A stretch of 64,000 nt of DNA, from NCBI GenBank assembly GCA_050084985.1, contig JBITNC010000002.1, forward strand, positions 15,066,001 through 15,130,000, read 5' to 3'. Below the pieces are notes generated by a model. The model had not been told where the DNA came from, did no database searches, and saw only the letters and a program-made list of their open reading frames with translations. This document shows, piece by piece, positions 34,552 through 46,578 of the stretch; position 1 is the first letter of the stretch; each line of letters opens with the position of its first letter. A program made the position numbers and the translations under genes. The DNA is from Nageia nagi (lineage: Eukaryota > Pinophyta).

Positions 34552-37500
34552 TTCTCCCCCTTAATGTGAATAGGTTGAATTCCAATACAATTCTAGAGAT
34601 TGAGGAATCGATCCTTCGGTAACTCTTTGGCAAAGATGTCTGCCAGTTGGTCATCAGTAGGACAAAACGTGATTTCAAGGAATCTATGAGCTTTGCTCCT
34701 ACTGTGAAACACTAGATTCTTGGTCGTTGCAATGGTGTTGGTGTTGTCACAATGGATAGGAATGGTCTAGGGAAGTTCCATACCCAAATCCTCAAACAAT
34801 TGAGCCATCGAAATGGCTTGTGTGCATGCAAAGGAGGCAACCATATATTTTGCTTTTGCAGTAGAAAGAACAATTATGTATTGCTTCTTGTTGCTCTATG
34901 GGGTGAGGTATTTGCCAAAGAAGAAAGCATACCCTAAGGTGTTCTTCCTATCCTCTAGGCTTCTGGCCCAATTAGCATCTATATATGCTTCCAGAGTCTC
35001 ATAGTAAGTAGACTTATACCACAATCCAAAAGCTTTGGTGTCGAACACATACCAAAGTATCATTTTGGTGTCTTATGGGATTCATGAGGAGAATGCATGA
35101 ATAGGGCTACTATACTGCTTTAGACATTATATCACGTTGGGTAGCCGTGAGATACATCAGCCTACCTACAAGTGACTTGTACAAGGTTGCACTAACCAGA
35201 GGAGTAGAATCCTTATTCATCAATTTACGACCTACAACCGCAGGGGTACCAACAAGTTTGCAATCTTTCATTGAGAATTTGGCAAGCATATCATCAACAT
35301 ATTTGGTTTGAGTGATAAAGATGTTATTGGATGATTGTTGAACTTGCATACCCAAAAAGCATCGCATGTCACCCAAATCATTCATCTCAAACTCATTAAC
35401 CATTGCAATCTTAAAATATCAGAGCATGGAAGAAGAGGTGCTCATAAAAATAATATCATCAACATAGAGACAAATGTTGAAATAGTCAAAACCGTATATC
35501 TTTGTGTACAATGTTGATATAGTTATTATGATGGAAGTAGGTGTCAATACGAGAATACCTAGCAAAGGGGCTTAGTTCAACCCATAGAGAGCTTTCTTGA
35601 GCGAGTACACTATGTCCTCATGGTCGGAGATGGTGAATCCTTGGGGTTGATTCACGTAGACTTCATCCAAGTCTCCATTCAAGAAGGCTAAAGCAAAAAA
35701 ATGGTGAATCGTCTCAAGGTAGGCAACAAGGGAAAACATCTCTTCGTAGTCCAAGCCTTCTTGTTGGACATAGCCCTTAGCAACCAATCGGGCTTTGTGT
35801 TTTGCAATGCTACCATTAGCATTGTTTTTCATCTTGTAGATCCATTTGATGCCAATGACATTCTTGTTCTTTGGAGAAGGTACAAGCTCCTAAGATTCAT
35901 TCTTTTAGATCTTCTCTATCTCGTCTTCCATTGTCGCTTTCCAATCTTCATTTGTCGTCACTTCTTTGACATTGGAGGGCACAAGGAGGGAAGAGGACAT
36001 CATCAAGGCGTAGTTGGTGATTTGATCACCTCCCCTTGATTGTTGTCAGGTCACACGCCTTGTGAAATCATTATCCAACATCTGAAACTATGGATGATCC
36101 CATCCAATCTTCGTCTTGGAAGGAGTAGGAGCTACCGAGGGTTGGGCAGCTACAGGTGGGAAGGCTAAGTTGGTGCAACACGCTCAGTAGAACTAGAGTC
36201 CTCAAGATCTGAAATGATGTCAAATGCATTTGAGTTCCTTGAATATGCGCTCCCTTCATTAAAGAGCACATCTTGATTGATGAGCAGCTTGTCGAAGACT
36301 AGATCGTAGCACCTGTAAGCTTTGGACTCATCTGAGTATCCTACAAAGACATACTTAATGGATTTTTCATCCAATTTCTGCCTATTCTCCTTAGAAATAT
36401 GCACATAGCACGTGGAACCAAAGATCCTTAGATGAGAGATACTTAAGTTTATTGTCAAACCAAGACTAATAGGAGGCTAAATCCTACATAACCTTGGTTA
36501 GGAAGCAATTCAAGATGTAAACAGCAGAGTGTGGACAACTTCTCCCCATAATTTGTTGTCCATGCCCATCTCCTTCAGCATGCACCGGCCATTTCAACAA
36601 CTGTTTGGTTCTTCTTTTCTGCAATGTTGTTCTACTAAGGAGTATAGGCAGTTGTATATTGTCGCTTGATCCCATACTTATTGTAGTAGTCCTTGAACTT
36701 GTTAGAAATGAATTCGCCACCCTTTCCAATCCAAAATTTCTTCAAAGTATAGTCGGACTGGGTCTCAACCAATGCTTTGAAATTGAGAAAACAATTAAAA
36801 GCATCAGATTTGGCCTACAAAAATATAACGAACTTATGCAAGAATAATAATCAATAAAAATCAGCATATACTTGCACTTGGCAATGTTGGGAGCCTACTT
36901 ATGGCTGCAAAGGTCCATGTGCACCAATTCCAAGGGCACTTTGGCACAATGTGGATGGGTGGGTGAAAAACTTGTCATGGTACTGTTTCCCAAAAATGCA
37001 GCTCTCACACACAGTCTAATGAATTGTCACAAACCTCTCACAAGCTTATGCTCTTGTTTCCAGATACCAAATCTGATCATCACAACTTCAAAGTTGTTGT
37101 ACATCAGAAACAAGTTCAAATTACCGTTGGACTCTTCAATGAATTTGGCTTTGGGTTGTTTCTTCATCTGAAAACATTTTTGTTCCATGTGACCATCCTT
37201 TCCATAGAAGCCTCAATGTTGCAAATCTAAGATCTAGCTATTATTGGTTGATCGACCTCTTCCTCTACCACGACCGCCTCTACAACCTCATCACCACAGC
37301 CTCTGTCACATCCTCTTGAAGAAGAATTGGAACTAGAGAAAGTGGATGCTTGATCATTCATTATGAGCTTGCCTAGCAAAGCTTGATCAAGGTTCTCAAA
37401 TTTGTCTTTGATCCTTTGCTCATAGCTTTGTAGGCTTCCAAGAAACTCAATTAGAGTGAGTTGGGACAAGTCCTTAGACTCCTCTATTGCAAGGGTGATG

Positions 37501-38061
37501 GGATTAAACCATCGAAGAAGGCTTCTTAGAACCTTTTCAACAATCTGGGTGTCATTAAAATCCTCACCATGAGAATGATGGCATTAACCAGGTTCTATAC
37601 ATTGTTCATGAAAGCCTCAATGATCTCTCCATCAACCATTTTGAGAGATTCAAAATCTCTTCAAAGCATCTGCAGCTTGGCTACTCTGACCTTGCAGGAG
37701 CCCTTGAAGACACTCTCAAGTGTGTCCCAAGCAGCCTTTGAAACTTTGCATTTGGCTATCTTAGGGAATATTGAAACATCTATCCCATTTTTTAATGAAA
37801 ACAAAGCTTTGGCATCTTTTTTTCGAGTGTCCAAAAGTTCATTTTTCTCATCTATTGAGAGTAGTGCAAATGTCGTTGCATCTACTTTTGCATAACCCTA
37901 GGATAAAAGAGTCCACAAGTCTTGAGAGATGATAAGAGTTCTCATTTTGATGTTCCAATATTCAAAGTGTTCACCACTGAACATAGGGATCGACAAGTAA
38001 GAGGAATATCCATCCTTTGAATCCATTTTAACCTAATAAAACATACAGCTTTGATACCAAT
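34552..38061 (-). pseudogene. copia element D gag-pol, internally deleted
   Basis: From high to low coordinates: the primer-binding site TTGGTATCAAAGC at 38,050-38,062; the gag ATG at 38,026 with the pattern of copia gag (IPMFSGEHFEYWNIKM; FESLKM); a gag C-terminus with a degraded zinc region (37,227-37,469). Integrase follows directly (CESCIFGKQ; 36,484-36,900), then the integrase C-terminus (36,165-36,458, LRIFGSTCYVHI, KYVFVGYSDESKAYRCYD), RT (35,110-35,832; [50 protein letters not shown]) and RNase H (34,580-34,900). The protease appears to be lost, and the interior of ~3.5 kb is shorter than usual for copia. It is sense to the FIST gene and frameshifted at several points. Confidence 0.88.
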
Positions 38062-39517
38062 TGAAAAATTTGAGATGCCATAGTGAACAAAAGTATTATC
38101 ATGGTCAAATCTGAAGTAGCCACAATCAAACAAGGTAGTAGTTGCGATCAAACAAAGTTGTACAAAAGAATGGAGTTTTCGTGATCAGAAACTGAGTTGT
38201 TGCGGTCAGGATCAATGCAAAAGTCCAATTGCTACACATTGAGGTTGATGATGTCAATAGAAGCTTTGTTGCAATGCAAGAAGAGGCAAAAGGCAGAATG
38301 TAGCCACAATGCAACACCAAGAGAAAAAGGGCAATGTCACGCTTTTGAAGGGTTGATGTCAGCCTAAGTGTTGACTTGGTGCGATACAAGAAAATAATGC
38401 GTAATTTTGAGCTTTGAAAACAATGACATCAGGTTTAGACCTGCAGAAGACAAATAAAGGAATGAGACACGAAGTGTCGTGCAACATATGTGATGACATC
38501 AACAACACGATTCTCGGACCACAACATAGTAAGAAATGCACTAAGTGTCACGCGACAAGATGAATGATGTCAACAAAAGCTCAAGAGCAACGTAGCAAGC
38601 CGAGAACAACATTGAATGTTGCATAGCAAAAGCGATGATATCAGCAAAAGTATGAACATAAACACGACAAGGATTTGTAAGGCACGACAGGGTCAGGCGC
38701 AACACGACATGACACAACACGACATGGCAAGCACAGCACAACATGACAAAGCAACAAAATGCATCCAATGAGCAAGGAAAGTTGTCGGGAAGCTCGAAAC
38801 ATGTTATCTCTTGAATATGGAGATCCAACAATGCTCCAATGGGTCTAAAAACATATCCATATGAGTGTAAGGAGGGAAATCTGGTTTGGAAGTGATTCTA
38901 ACAAGGAAAATCACAAAATTGAGGAGTTAAGTCGAAGGCTTAAGCATTCAAACTTGTTTGAGACCCGAAACAAGGTAACAAGAATTCAAACCAAGATATA
39001 TCACTACTGAAAGCACAAATGTGGACTTAATGGTATGAAATACCTCAAACCAGCTTCAAAATGCCTGCATGAAGACACCGAGTCATACACAATCACTCAA
39101 GCACATGAAGAGAGTGAAAACAGTGAGTTGTAGAGCAAATGAAATGTCTTCTATTATGAGCGTTGAAAATGGCAACATAACATGACAATAATCTCTTCTC
39201 CATTGTTTTAACTACGTCCTATTTATAGATACAAAAGGTCAAGTATTGGAGACTCCAACAAATTTGACGATCCACAATCCGTTCAGAGAATTAGGAAAAC
39301 ATAAATGAAATTTGTCAGAAAGGGATGGACATGTCTATGCATCTAAGGAAGATCTGATCATATAGTGAACATTAAAACTCAACTACACGCGTGCTAAAGG
39401 AAATAAATGTCAATAGGTGAAGAATCAGTTCATTGTGTAGTAGCCATTAGAGGAGATGTGCATGCACGGAAGATGCAACCAAAAAGGCAATTCAAACCTG
39501 AACATTAAATTCCTTCA
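38062..39517 (-). repeat. 5' LTR of copia element D (~1.46 kb)
   Basis: On the - strand it runs TGAAGGAATTTAATG...TTTTTCA and is followed at once by the primer-binding site. It is long for a copia LTR. It contains many ACGACA/GATGTCAACA-type short repeats (for example around 38,660-38,760). The TATA-like TCTATAAATAGG (on the - strand) lies near 39,220. Confidence 0.85.
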
Positions 39518-40579
39518 CTTAGCAATGATGGGATTGACAAATAGCATCATAAAGTGTCGATGCTGTGGAAGTTGTATGCTGCAAACAACTCAATTCCAAA
39601 GGTGTGAAGCAACATCTCTACCTCAATTGTCTATAAGATCCTTAAACACATGTATCGGAGTACTAATAAGGGTTGAGGACTACTAATGGAGGAGACTTAC
39701 GCTTTGCAATTTTTTTTGTTTTTAGAAACTTGGTAGAGTCTCAGATTGATTGGCAAATTATGAGGCTTAAGGACTAAAACTGAAGAAAAGTTTGCTTCCA
39801 ATCAAGCCTCTCAGTTTTGTGAACGAAGAGTAGTATGGAGGGAATTTATAGCTTTGTACACCCCGTAGCAAAACAAAGTTGCAGAGCAGACGGATTACAC
39901 CATGGAAGAACTGGACAAATGTGCCTTGTAACAGAGATGTATTGTATTAGATAGAGGCAATACAAAAATCAATATGTTCCCTACATAGAAATCAGTCCAA
40001 AGGGGCTTACAAGGAAGAGGGCATTCTCCAAGCAAAGACAACAGTCATTTGCATGTGTTCAGTTTTGTAGCTTATACTTTTTGGAAACTTTTATTTCTTG
40101 GGCATAGGTGAAAGCCTAAGGCTAGAAGTTGATCGATGCTTCTTATAATAAGCCCGTGGTTGGTAGATATATTTTTATAGACACATGCCTTTCTTAATTG
40201 CAAAAAGCCCTTCACGGGATTCTAACTACTTTGATTTTGTTAAGTCAAAATATACCCTTTGTTTTTGAAGTTTGAGTAAAGAATTGGATGAAGTGATGAT
40301 GTTCCATGTTGAAGAATGTCTTAAGGCAATGAGCTTCCATATCCATAGAATCAAAGAAGAACAAGGAGTCAAGGTATACAAATTGCTTATGATCCTAAGC
40401 ATCTCAATTTACTCTCTCAATTTTTCAGATTTCTCTAAATCCAACACACACGAGGCACAAGACAAGTTTGAAAGGGAAAAGATCATGTAGAGAATGTCGG
40501 AGTATGATTCGCCAAGAAACACAATGTGGATATTGATAAGACTTGCCCCCCATAGAAGCAATCCATTATGTAAATGGCA
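39518..40579. other. spacer between copia elements, no clear feature
   Basis: Short frames only. The right part may be the decayed N-terminal RT region of copia relic E. Confidence 0.4.
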
Positions 40580-40994
40580 GTTTATGGGTCTTTTGATAAA
40601 TACAAGTCTTGCCTTGTAGCCAAAGGATATGTTCAACACGAAGGACTGGACTCCTAAGAAACTTTTGCTCAAACTAGACCATTGTGACCAACAGACTATA
40701 ATCACCACTATGGCACAAGTTTGAATAGATTGTGTATCAAATGGATGCAAAACATGCCTTTCAAAATGTGAACACGAAGCAGCCAAGGAACTGTCATATT
40801 CTTGTAAAGGAAAGATTGATCAGTTTCTATAAAGACTGGGACTAAATCAACTCTCTATGTCAAACGCACAAATGATGCCATTGTGATTCTGATCATTTAT
40901 GTTGAAGATCTTGTTATCATTGGGAGTGAAACCACTATACTGATCAGGTGAAGTCTCGTCTTTCCAATGCTTTTGACTTGGAAGACTTGGCCCC
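40580..40994 (+). pseudogene. copia relic E, reverse transcriptase part
   Basis: On + the frames give [20 protein letters not shown], then LYVKRTNDAIVI and IIYVEDLVIIGSE, then a sequence equivalent to VKSRLSNAFDLEDLG. These are consecutive copia RT blocks. The catalytic YVDD is YVED, and several stops are present. The relic stops at the start of repeat R1 and resumes beyond it. Confidence 0.8.
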
Positions 40995-41837
40995 TTAGAC
41001 ACAAAAAAGAGAACAATGCATTGAAATTAATACATTTTAATATATTTATGTAACAAAAATAGATTAATAGAAAATGCCGTATAAAGATCTTGCAATGAAG
41101 ATTTTGCAAATTGACAAGAGAAGATGCATCTCACATATGTAGATAATAGGATTGGAAGCTTGTTAGCAAACAGCTTGTGTTCACGGAGGGAAAACCCTAC
41201 CTATAACCAATTTAGAGAATGCTAGAGACAATTATGAAAGTGGTAGTCTTGAGAATGATTAGGACATAAAGATTTTGAAAATGTTCATCATGAAGATGAA
41301 TTTATTGGGGATGATGATAGAATTGATATGCAGAGATTTTGGAATGACTTGGCTTAACTACAGGTTTTGTTGAGGCTTGGGATCAAAGCATCCACATTTT
41401 GAACCTATGTTGCTAGAGCACTCGATGTTCTAGGCTCAAGTGTTGGAACACTAGGCATTCTAGCTTGAATGCTACTTTTTGCTCATGCTTTGTTCTTTTG
41501 GTCATTTGGATGATATTGTCATGATGATGGGAGATAATCTTGCATTTTTTCTTTCTTCCTTTGATAAATCTTGATAATGATTGCTTATAATCTTCTCTAA
41601 TCTAAAATGAGCACTTGGGAGTACTTTATAAAGGATTCACAAATTGGATTTTTAGTTCCCTTAGGTAGATCCACATAGAACAATGTGAATAGAAGATAAT
41701 GCTAAATTAGAGAAATTCACTTCAGTTATTCTTGATTTACCCAAAGTGGTGGATCCAAATTGACATTTTACGTATATCAAATAAAACACATAAATAAAAT
41801 GATATTAAATAGCCAAAATGTAAATTAAGTGTCTACA
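40995..41837 (-). repeat. LTR-like repeat R1, copy 1 (splits copia relic E)
   Basis: About 843 bp lie between RT and RNase H of relic E, with inverted ends (TAGACACAAA at the left, AAGTGTCTACA at the right). On the - strand it starts TGTAGACAC, has a TATA-like CCTTTATAAAG early on and an AGGGTTTTCCCTCC block later. It fits an LTR inserted alone. Related copies lie at 43,207, 57,229 and 60,490. No clean target-site duplication was found. Confidence 0.65.
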
Positions 41838-42450
41838 ACCCTCTTCGGTATGATGATTCAATAATCTCCAATAAAGTACACCAAAACATTGTCAAAGAAG
41901 TTGATCCATCATCGAACTACTAAACCTATGGAGATTAGTTTGAAGCTCTTAACAAGCATTTATTAATCACTAGTCAAAGATTCATTCTATCATCAATTTG
42001 AAAGCATATGTGAACTGAATTTAGTCTTTGAAGTCATATATCTTTCTCGGATATTGAAAAATCAATAGAAAATTACAAAGAAAGAAAGCAACATTGCATT
42101 ATGTCAATTTGGTAGAATTGGATGAGTCATTTTCTGTTGATATGATATATACATTCAATTTGGCTTGGGTCTATTCATGTTCAAAGAAGTCTACACTTGA
42201 TATTTATTTACTATTTGTTCAAGATCATGTCGTGGCAAAGTAAATAGAAGCCCACAATTGCTTTGTTTTCCATAAAAACAAAGTACAAGGAAGCCATGCA
42301 TGTAGCTTTAAAGGAATATGATTGCGGATTTTAGGTTAATATGGAAATTAGGCAATTCTAACCAACATCACTTTATTGTACCAATTAGATTGTTCCAAAG
42401 TTGGTGAAGAATCCTAGTTAAGATACCCATCTTTCCCCACATTCAACACA
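41838..42450 (+). pseudogene. copia relic E, RNase H part
   Basis: After R1 the copia order resumes: a VDPS-starting block, then WLGSIHVQRS (from 'WAGS.DDRKST'), then SWQSK*KPTIALFS and a 'T.Y+EA..A..E' block near 42,290. These are RNase H blocks, with stops throughout. No 3' LTR was recognised. Confidence 0.7.
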
Positions 42451-43206
42451 TCGACTCTAAACTTTCTTCCTCCAACAAATTCATCAAAACAACTCCTAAA
42501 CCCTCTTTTGGCAAAATTCAACTCTTCTCTTTGTTTGGCCATCCTTGGTCAAAAAATCAATTGTCTCTTAAATCAATAGATGACATATTCATTTCTGAAA
42601 TCCTAGTTTCATTTAGAGTCTAATGAGTATAAACTTGTATTCCTTAGACAAATTCATTGATATCCAAATCTGGAGTCTTGAGAGAATTATAGATGGTTGG
42701 GATTAGGGCTTGCCTTGGTTTTAGCCTTCACCCTTCTACCTTTGGTCTTGTACATCCTTTTTTGAGTCATTAGGTATCTAGGAAAAGTCACCTTTACATT
42801 AGACTTATGATGCCTAGTCGTTTGCCTTAGTCTTTCTCTACATACTTTTAGTTTTAAACCAGCATTGTGCCCCTCTTCATAAGACTATTAGACTTTATCT
42901 AAAGCCTATTTTCTCCACAAACCTTAGTCTTTCCTAGTGTTATTACGAGTCTTCTTTAGATCCAAGTTATTACAAAAAAGGAGACATCTTTAATTCCACC
43001 CAAACAATGAATCTGCATACCTTCTTCTAAGCCTTTGGCATCACCTTGATCAAATTGATCACAAATCTCGAGTCTAATGGTACAACTCCACCTTATTTGT
43101 TGATCAATTCTTAGTCAAGATTAAATACCTTAATTGAATATTAAAAAAGACTTTAGTAAATAAATTTGAATTCTTAAAGCCTAACCAAATCTATATAGTC
43201 TAATTG
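42451..43206. other. intron DNA, nothing recognised
   Basis: This is C/T-rich in parts with stops in all frames. No repeat ends or coding similarity were noted. Confidence 0.45.
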
Positions 43207-43430
43207 TTGATACAAAAATAAAAGGAAATGTATTAAAAATTTAAAACATATAAATTTATTTTGTCTATTGAATGAAAATAGATTAATAGCAATATATAGG
43301 ATCTAACAATTATGATTATATGAAATCACAACAAGATATATAGAAAAGACTTATTTGGAGAGTGGAGGATCATAGGCTTCTTAACAAATAGCTTGTAATC
43401 TTGGAGGGAAACCTAGACACACAGGAAAGC
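43207..43430 (-). repeat. LTR-like repeat R1, partial copy
   Basis: It shares with copy 1 the order ATAGATTAATAG, then the region AACAAATAGCTTGTAATCTTGGAGGGAAACC. Only the end equivalent to about 250 bp is present. Confidence 0.55.
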
Positions 43431-46190
43431 TTCCTTTAGATAGTATGCAAGTCATGAACAAACCAATTTAACAATCATTTAACTAATTTATTATGACTTA
43501 GACCTTTTCTTATATGAAAATAACTAAAATTCTTATACCAAAGTCCACAAGGGGAACAGAGGGTGGTGCAAGGGTTTCTTCCATACCAATTATCCCCATA
43601 CATCTTAGGTATCATTGTCCCTCTTGGAGGTTCATTCTAGACGTTTCTGATGTTTCGAAGTGGGGGAACTGACGCAAGAACGTCTCCAAGCATTTTCTCC
43701 CCATTCCCGATCCGTTTCTTGGAAAGGGAATATCTAAGGAGCGACTAGATGCTCCCAGGAACAGCCAAGGAGCGGCTAGCCACTCCTCGACCACTCCTGG
43801 GAGCGTCTGGTGGCTCCTCGCAGGAATAGGCAGAAGCAACATAAAAAAAAATTTCAACTTTACTTAAAAAAAAGGCATGGGGTGGGTCCCACGCATGCTC
43901 CAACCCCCCTAAACCCTAAAAACACAAACATAAAGCTTCCTAATTGCAACCTTGAGGAGCAAATAACAACAGTGAGAAGGAGAAAATATAGTAGTAAGGA
44001 GGAGAAAACAGTAGTGGATGAGGAGGAACCAAGGTACAATTTCTCTCCATTATTCTCTCCCTTTGTGCTACTAATTCTTATTTCGTTATGTTTTTACTAG
44101 ATAGTAGATTCTAAATAGTAAAAAAAGATTCATTTTCCAATTGCTAGAATGAGTGAAAATGAGGGGCATAAATCAAAAAATGAGATGAAACAAGAACAAA
44201 CACAAACTTCTAGAAGGGGCAGCAATATACACATTTATTAGTGCCCATCTTTGTTGTTAAAACCCTATGCCAAAGGACCGTTTGACGTAAAAAACCTTTA
44301 ATTTAGTTTGTTACAAACAATGACAGAAGGAAAAAACTTTAAGGGGGAGGGAGAAATTGTACTTGCCACTTTTGTTCCACTAAATTTTCTGGAAGTTATA
44401 CCAGGGTTGTGTCATACCTAACAAATAGACCAGGGTCAAAGGTGAGAATATGCAAAAGCATGAATAACTTCCAGTTTGTTGAAGCCTCTAGGCTTGACCA
44501 AGGGGGCAACCTTCAAGCACAAGGAGATCCAATATTGAGTCATCCTAGTCGAGCATCATAGTGCTACTACACATGCATCATCATCTTGCACACATCCTTG
44601 TTCTTCTACTTTACCCAATCCTACATTGCCCCCTTCTAGAAAAAGAGGGAACATAGCTGATGCATTGAATTTACAGGTAAAAGAAGTGGTTGATGACTCT
44701 ATGCAACTTGCTTTTTGCACTTGGGTTGCCCTTCCATATTGCACACTCATTTTACTACAAGGATGTATTTGAAAAAGTGAGGGAAGCAAAGCTGTAATAC
44801 GTACTTCCAACAGAGACTAGACTTCGTACTACTCTTTTGGATAGGTAATATTCCAAGTGCACTTTAATGATGGAAAGGATGAAGGCAGCATGGGTGAGCA
44901 ATGGTTGTTCTATAGTGATGGATAAGTGGACTGACATTCGTCAATACCCACTCATCAATATCATTGTTACAGGTTCATAGGGTCCTTCTTTTCTTTGGGC
45001 TATTGATTGCTCAGAGGAAAAGAAAGATGCAGAATTCCAGTTTGTTCTTTTGAAGAACGCTATTGAGGAGGTTGGACCCTTCAATGTTGTGCAGGTAAAC
45101 ACTTTGAAAGTTTTAAGTTTAAATTTTTAATTATAATTTAAAAACTTTATTTGTTTTAAATTTTAAATATTTTAGTGTTCAAATAGTCAACCTCCTATTT
45201 TTTTTTTGTCTTGTAGGTCATTAGAGATGCAACCTCTGTTTGTCAGCATGCAAGGAAGTTGATAGATGGCCATTCGAAACATATTTATTGGAACCCATGT
45301 TGTGTACATACATTGAATAATGCATTGAAAGACATTGAGAAGATACCATGGGTGAAGAACATGGTTGCAGAGGCTAAAGACTTACAAATGTTTATTTCCA
45401 ACCGTCACATTTCATTAGCCCTCTTTCGTTCCTTCTCAAATAAGGAGTTTATCAAACCTACTGAGACAAGATATGCCACATATTTTCTTCTATTAGAGAG
45501 GATGCTTGAGGTGGAGCATGCATTGCAAAGCATGGTAGTGACTCAAGCATGGAGGAGGTGGCCAAAATCTCAAACAGATGAAGGAAAAAGACTTAGAGAC
45601 AAAGTCTTAGATAATCATTGGTGATATGATGTCAGGTAAGTGAAGTTTCACTTTGTAGTTTTAATTTTAATTTTTTTATTATTGATGATTGATTGATGTC
45701 AATGTTTATAGCATTATGTAGTATGTAGTTTTTTAACTTTCTTTCTTTAATCCTTGTAGGTACCTTGTATCTTTCATTAATCCTATCCATGTTGTCATAA
45801 GGTTTGCTGATATAAATTCTTCCAATTTATGAGAGATATATGAAACTTTTGACAGCATGCTTGAGGAAATCAAAAGGATTATTTATGCTAAAGATCCTTC
45901 ATTTTATGAATAGCAAATCAAACCATTATAGCGAAGAGGTAACTGTAACTTTCTAACAAATGTTGATTGTTAAAACTTTATTGTAGTTTTAATTTGAATT
46001 GTTTTTAACTTTTTTAAATTAACTTTTTGATTTCTTATAGGTGGGATAAGATAAACACCTCTCTTCATATGGCTGCCCATGTATTGAATCCAAAATGGTA
46101 TGTACCTATGGATGGCAAAAAAACACCCAATAATGATCAAGAAGTGAAAGATGGGTTTAAGAAGTTCATTAGTAAGGTGTATACATTGGA

Positions 46191-46578
46191 GGAGAGTGCC
46201 ATCATTAAATCAGAATTCATGCAATTTGTGAGATTGAGGGGTCCTCGATTTAGCACACTAGACTGCAGAGAGGATAGGGCTACCCTTGCCCAAATAGATC
46301 CCATTGGATGGTAGGATATATATGGTTGGTAGATGAAGTTCCTAAACCCTAAAAAAAACCTTAAACCCTAAAGGAGCTTGCAATCAGGAGAGTGCCATCA
46401 TTAGATCAGAATTCATACAATTTGTGAGACTGAGGGGTCCTCGATTTAGCACACTAGACTACAGAGAGGATAGGGCTACCCTTGCCCAAATAGATCCCAC
46501 TGGATTGTAGGATATATATGGTTGGTAGATGAAGTTCCTAAACCCTAAACCCTAAAACCTTAAAGGAGCTTGCAGTCA
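46191..46578 (+). repeat. 196-bp tandem duplication inside the hAT pseudogene
   Basis: Unit 1 (46,191-46,386) and unit 2 (46,387-46,578) both start GGAGAGTGCCATCATTA and run through the GTCCTCGATTTAGCACACTAG region to a CCTAAACCC block. They differ by only a few bases, so the duplication is much younger than the pseudogene. Confidence 0.9.
46537..46559 (+). repeat. short interstitial telomere-like motif (CCCTAAA, ~3 units)
   Basis: About three consecutive units of the plant telomere repeat (CCCTAAA) lie in the second duplicated unit. The first unit has two interrupted matches (46,341-46,353 and 46,361-46,372), and one more lies near 43,910. Confidence 0.7.

Noticed and set aside
46537-46559. 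Former telomere or chromosome-fusion site
   Set aside because: There are only about three CCCTAAA units, inside a transposon duplication; this is far too short and too well explained locally.
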